This document shows positions 60,497-62,496 of a stretch of 62,496 nt of DNA, one piece after another. Made by a program: the position numbers and the translations under genes. The notes below the pieces were generated by a model. The model ran no database searches, was not told where the DNA came from, and saw only the letters and a list, made by a program, of their open reading frames with translations. This DNA comes from Bdellovibrionales bacterium (lineage in GTDB: Bacteria; Bdellovibrionota; UBA1018; CAIMNF01). Numbering within the stretch: the stretch's first letter is position 1; the number at the start of each line of letters is the position of its first letter. The stretch covers positions 1-62,496 of the forward strand of contig CANHQK010000010.1 of the NCBI GenBank assembly GCA_947462765.1, in the 5' to 3' direction.

Positions 60497-61945
60497 ATGA
60501 GGATGGAATCCTCTGTGGGAACCGGCCGGTTCAAGCATGTACATATTCTCGGTGTTTGCGGGACCCTCATGGGTGCCTTCGCAGCCTACCTCCGGCGCTC
60601 GGGAGTCCGGGTGACCGGGAGCGACCAGAATGTCTATCCACCCATGAGTGATGTACTCCGCAATGCCGGAGTTGAGCTTTATTCGCCGTACGATGCTGCC
60701 AATCTTGACAAGATCGGGGGAGTTCCCGATCTCGTGGTTGTTGGCAATGTCATCGTTCGGACCAACCCGGAAATGATCGCCTACATGAATCGGGGGGATG
60801 TCTATGTCTCCCTGCCGGAGTTCATGGAAAAACATCTGCTTTCCGTGACGCGTAACCTGGTGGTTGCCGGGACTCACGGGAAAACCACCACATCGAGTCT
60901 CCTCGCGCACGTACTGAATGTGAGTGGCCGGGCGCCATCTTATTTTATCGGGGGAGTGTCGGTCAGTCTTCCACACAGCTTCCACGTCGAGTCCGGTAGT
61001 TCCTGTTTTGTTCTCGAGGGTGACGAATATGATACGGCCTTCTGGGACAAGGTTCCAAAGTTCAATCACTACCTTCCTGACGATGTGATCCTGACTTCCG
61101 TGGAATACGATCACGCCGATATCTATCCTGATTTGGATGCGGTGAAGAATGCTTTTCGCGGATTGATCTCGAGGATCCGTACCGGCGGGCGGTTGATTGC
61201 TTGTGTCGAGACGGCAAACGTCCGCGAATTGATCGCCGAAGCTAAGGTTCCGGTGGTGAGTTATTCGAGGAATCTCTCCGATCCGGCTGATTATCACTTT
61301 TCAGGAGCCGTGACGGACGGTACCGGCATCCGCTTTGATGTGCTCCATCAAGGGAAAAAAATCGATGAATTGTCCCTTACTCTTCCGGGTGAGCACAATG
61401 CTTTGAACGCACTCGCGGTCTATATCGAGTGCCGCTTGCTCGGAGTCGAGTCCGAACAGATCAAGAAAGGCCTGGCCTCATTCAGCGGTATCAAGCGCCG
61501 ACAGGAAGAGCGTGGAGAGATCAACGGAGTGTTGGTGATTGATGATTTCGCACATCATCCGACAGCCGTACGTGAAACGCTCGCGGCTCTTGCTGCCAAA
61601 TATTCCGGCAGGAGGCTGGTCGCGGTGTTCGAGCCCCGATCCGCGACCTCCCGTCGTAAAGTGTTCCAAAAAGAGTATTCCGAGGCTTTCGACCGAGCTG
61701 ACGAAGTCTTCGTGGCAGTGGCTCATGACCAGAGCAAGATTCCGGCAGACCAGCAGTTTTCGAGTCAGGAGCTGGTCGATGGCCTGCGTGCGCGGGGCAG
61801 AAAGGCCGGATTTTTTGAGTCCGTCGAGGAAGGTGTCAATTCCGTGGCGATAAGCTGCCGCTCCGGCGACGTTGTAGCGGTACTTTCCAATGGGGGATTC
61901 GGTGGTTTCATTCCCAAGCTGCTTGAGCGTCTCCGTCAGGGTTGA
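60497..61945 (+). CDS. mpl: UDP-MurNAc:L-Ala-gamma-D-Glu-meso-DAP ligase (murein recycling)
   Basis: A 482-aa Mur-family ligase that reuses the recovered cell-wall tripeptide. Rossmann domain with VHILGVCGTLMGAFAAYLRR, ATP site VVAGTHGKTTTSSLLAHVL (about residues 116-134), the Mpl-type EGDEYDTAFWDKVPKF and the C-terminal IDDFAHHPTAVRETLAAL, ending in the FEPRSATSRRKVFQKEY block. These two motifs separate Mpl from MurC. It implies meso-DAP peptidoglycan, as in Gram-negative bacteria. The start is ATG 60497; ATG 60503 is next. Confidence 0.95.
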   Translation: MRMESSVGTGRFKHVHILGVCGTLMGAFAAYLRRSGVRVTGSDQNVYPPMSDVLRNAGVELYSPYDAANLDKIGGVPDLVVVGNVIVRTNPEMIAYMNRGDVYVSLPEFMEKHLLSVTRNLVVAGTHGKTTTSSLLAHVLNVSGRAPSYFIGGVSVSLPHSFHVESGSSCFVLEGDEYDTAFWDKVPKFNHYLPDDVILTSVEYDHADIYPDLDAVKNAFRGLISRIRTGGRLIACVETANVRELIAEAKVPVVSYSRNLSDPADYHFSGAVTDGTGIRFDVLHQGKKIDELSLTLPGEHNALNALAVYIECRLLGVESEQIKKGLASFSGIKRRQEERGEINGVLVIDDFAHHPTAVRETLAALAAKYSGRRLVAVFEPRSATSRRKVFQKEYSEAFDRADEVFVAVAHDQSKIPADQQFSSQELVDGLRARGRKAGFFESVEEGVNSVAISCRSGDVVAVLSNGGFGGFIPKLLERLRQG

Positions 61946-61947
61946 TT

Positions 61948-61976
61948 CGGGTACAGGAATTTTTTGCCCGTTTTTT
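61948..61976 (+). terminator. Possible intrinsic terminator after mpl
   Basis: CGGG at 61948-61951 pairs with CCCG at 61967-61970, followed by TTTTTT at 61971-61976. The stem is short with a long loop, so the call is tentative. Confidence 0.35.
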
Positions 61977-62008
61977 CAATAAATGCCTTCGGCTATTCTG
62001 GAGGCAGG

Positions 62009-62496
62009 ATGTCGACTGTCTCGGATTACACTGCGTATTCCAATGCCACTCAAAGGTTGAAGGACTCGTTCGAAGCGGAACGGTCCCAGAGTCAGACCCG
62101 TCACGAAGAAGAGGTGACACGTCTCAAGTCCGACCAAGAGCGTGAACTCGAAAGCCTGAAGCGTGAATACAATGAATCCTTGGCCGAGGAGAAAGATTCG
62201 GCCCGTCAGGAAGTCAGGAAGCTGAAAGAAGACCTGTACGGATCGAACGGTAAACGGATGTCGGATGACCTCAAACGACTTCATGAGGAACGGCAGGAGC
62301 TCGATCGTTACCGGAGGGAGGTCCAATCCGAGGCTTCCAGGAGAGTGGAGCGTGCTGAGGAGGTCGCCTCGGGACGCGAGAGCCGTATCCATGAAGCCGC
62401 AGAGACCAGGACCGAGGAATCCTTGGCCGCACAAAGACGCTCTCACATGACGGAAATGAAAGACCTTTATGATGAGCTCGCGATTTACCGGAATGA
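62009..62496 (+). CDS. Coiled-coil protein, N-terminal part (runs off the window)
   Basis: An open frame from ATG 62009 (GGAGG 4 bases upstream) to the window end, 162 codons visible. The sequence is almost wholly helical and charged, with heptad patterns throughout (RHEEEVTRLKSDQERELESL, KRLHEERQELDRYRREVQSE). No signal peptide or membrane segment. It begins 33 bases after the possible terminator of mpl. Function unknown; long coiled coils occur in cytoskeletal and polarity proteins. Confidence 0.72.
   Translation, partial: MSTVSDYTAYSNATQRLKDSFEAERSQSQTRHEEEVTRLKSDQERELESLKREYNESLAEEKDSARQEVRKLKEDLYGSNGKRMSDDLKRLHEERQELDRYRREVQSEASRRVERAEEVASGRESRIHEAAETRTEESLAAQRRSHMTEMKDLYDELAIYRN

Noticed and set aside
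60473-61297. 274-codon minus-strand frame opposite mpl
   Set aside because: It lies opposite unmistakable Mur-ligase motifs and has no recognisable domain.

Overview
The window is a gene-dense stretch of a Gram-negative bacterial chromosome. The Gram-negative call rests on the Mpl murein-recycling ligase, SppA, several predicted lipoproteins and many exported proteins. The mix of genes (Thermus-type NADP isocitrate dehydrogenase, SWIM-SNF2 helicase, Tim44-like protein, DUF3095 protein, cryptochrome-type photolyase, many short secreted unknowns) suggests a Bdellovibrionota or deltaproteobacteria-like lineage. That placement is inference; there is no rRNA or marker set here to prove it. Genes are tightly packed, often with ATGA/GTGA overlaps, and both strands are used.

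Layout: 0-8 kb holds the end of a probable patatin phospholipase, prfC, a DUF3465 protein with RNase D, glutaredoxin, a radical-SAM/SPASM protein and a subtilisin-like lipoprotein. 8-12.4 kb has a TetR regulator divergent from an SDR reductase, with two matching 18-bp palindromes, then an EamA exporter, a haem-binding-type chemotaxis receptor, a HAD phosphatase and tRNA-Arg(CCG). 12.5-25.9 kb has an exported peptidase pair, TrxC, a SOUL protein, AlkD-type DNA repair, a large SWIM/SNF2 ATPase, a broken gene remnant, and a divergent icd/LysR pair with palindromic boxes. 25.9-36 kb is mostly membrane and secreted unknowns plus a DUF3095 protein, a photolyase and an ArfB-like rescue factor. 36.3-39.6 kb looks like a small island at the 3' end of tRNA-Glu(TTC): three copies of the tRNA 3' end bracket two cargo genes, one for a 677-aa secreted protein with seven cysteine-rich repeats.

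39.7-42 kb carries SppA and RsmB. From 53.3 down to 42.0 kb, eleven genes run in one direction: an Rsm22-type methyltransferase, phosphatidylserine decarboxylase, an HDOD-like/STAS-like/coiled-coil trio, then a tight six-gene operon. That operon has an ethanolamine-type permease, a glutamine synthetase-like ligase, Fe-dependent alcohol dehydrogenase, gamma-glutamyl amide hydrolase, aldehyde dehydrogenase and a membrane glycosyltransferase-like protein. The first five encode a complete logical route from an amino alcohol, most simply ethanolamine, through gamma-glutamyl intermediates to glycine and glutamate, with no EutBC lyase needed. This is the most interesting system in the window.

53.4-62.5 kb on the + strand has a zinc-ribbon membrane protein, SSB, polyprenol-phosphate mannose synthase, an L,D-transpeptidase with an NTF2-like tail, a coupled trio (FAD oxidase, serine hydrolase, M48 protease lipoprotein), a DUF4442 protein with a methyltransferase, Mpl, and the start of a coiled-coil protein that runs off the window. 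No CRISPR array, insertion sequence, rRNA or recognisable integrase was found.
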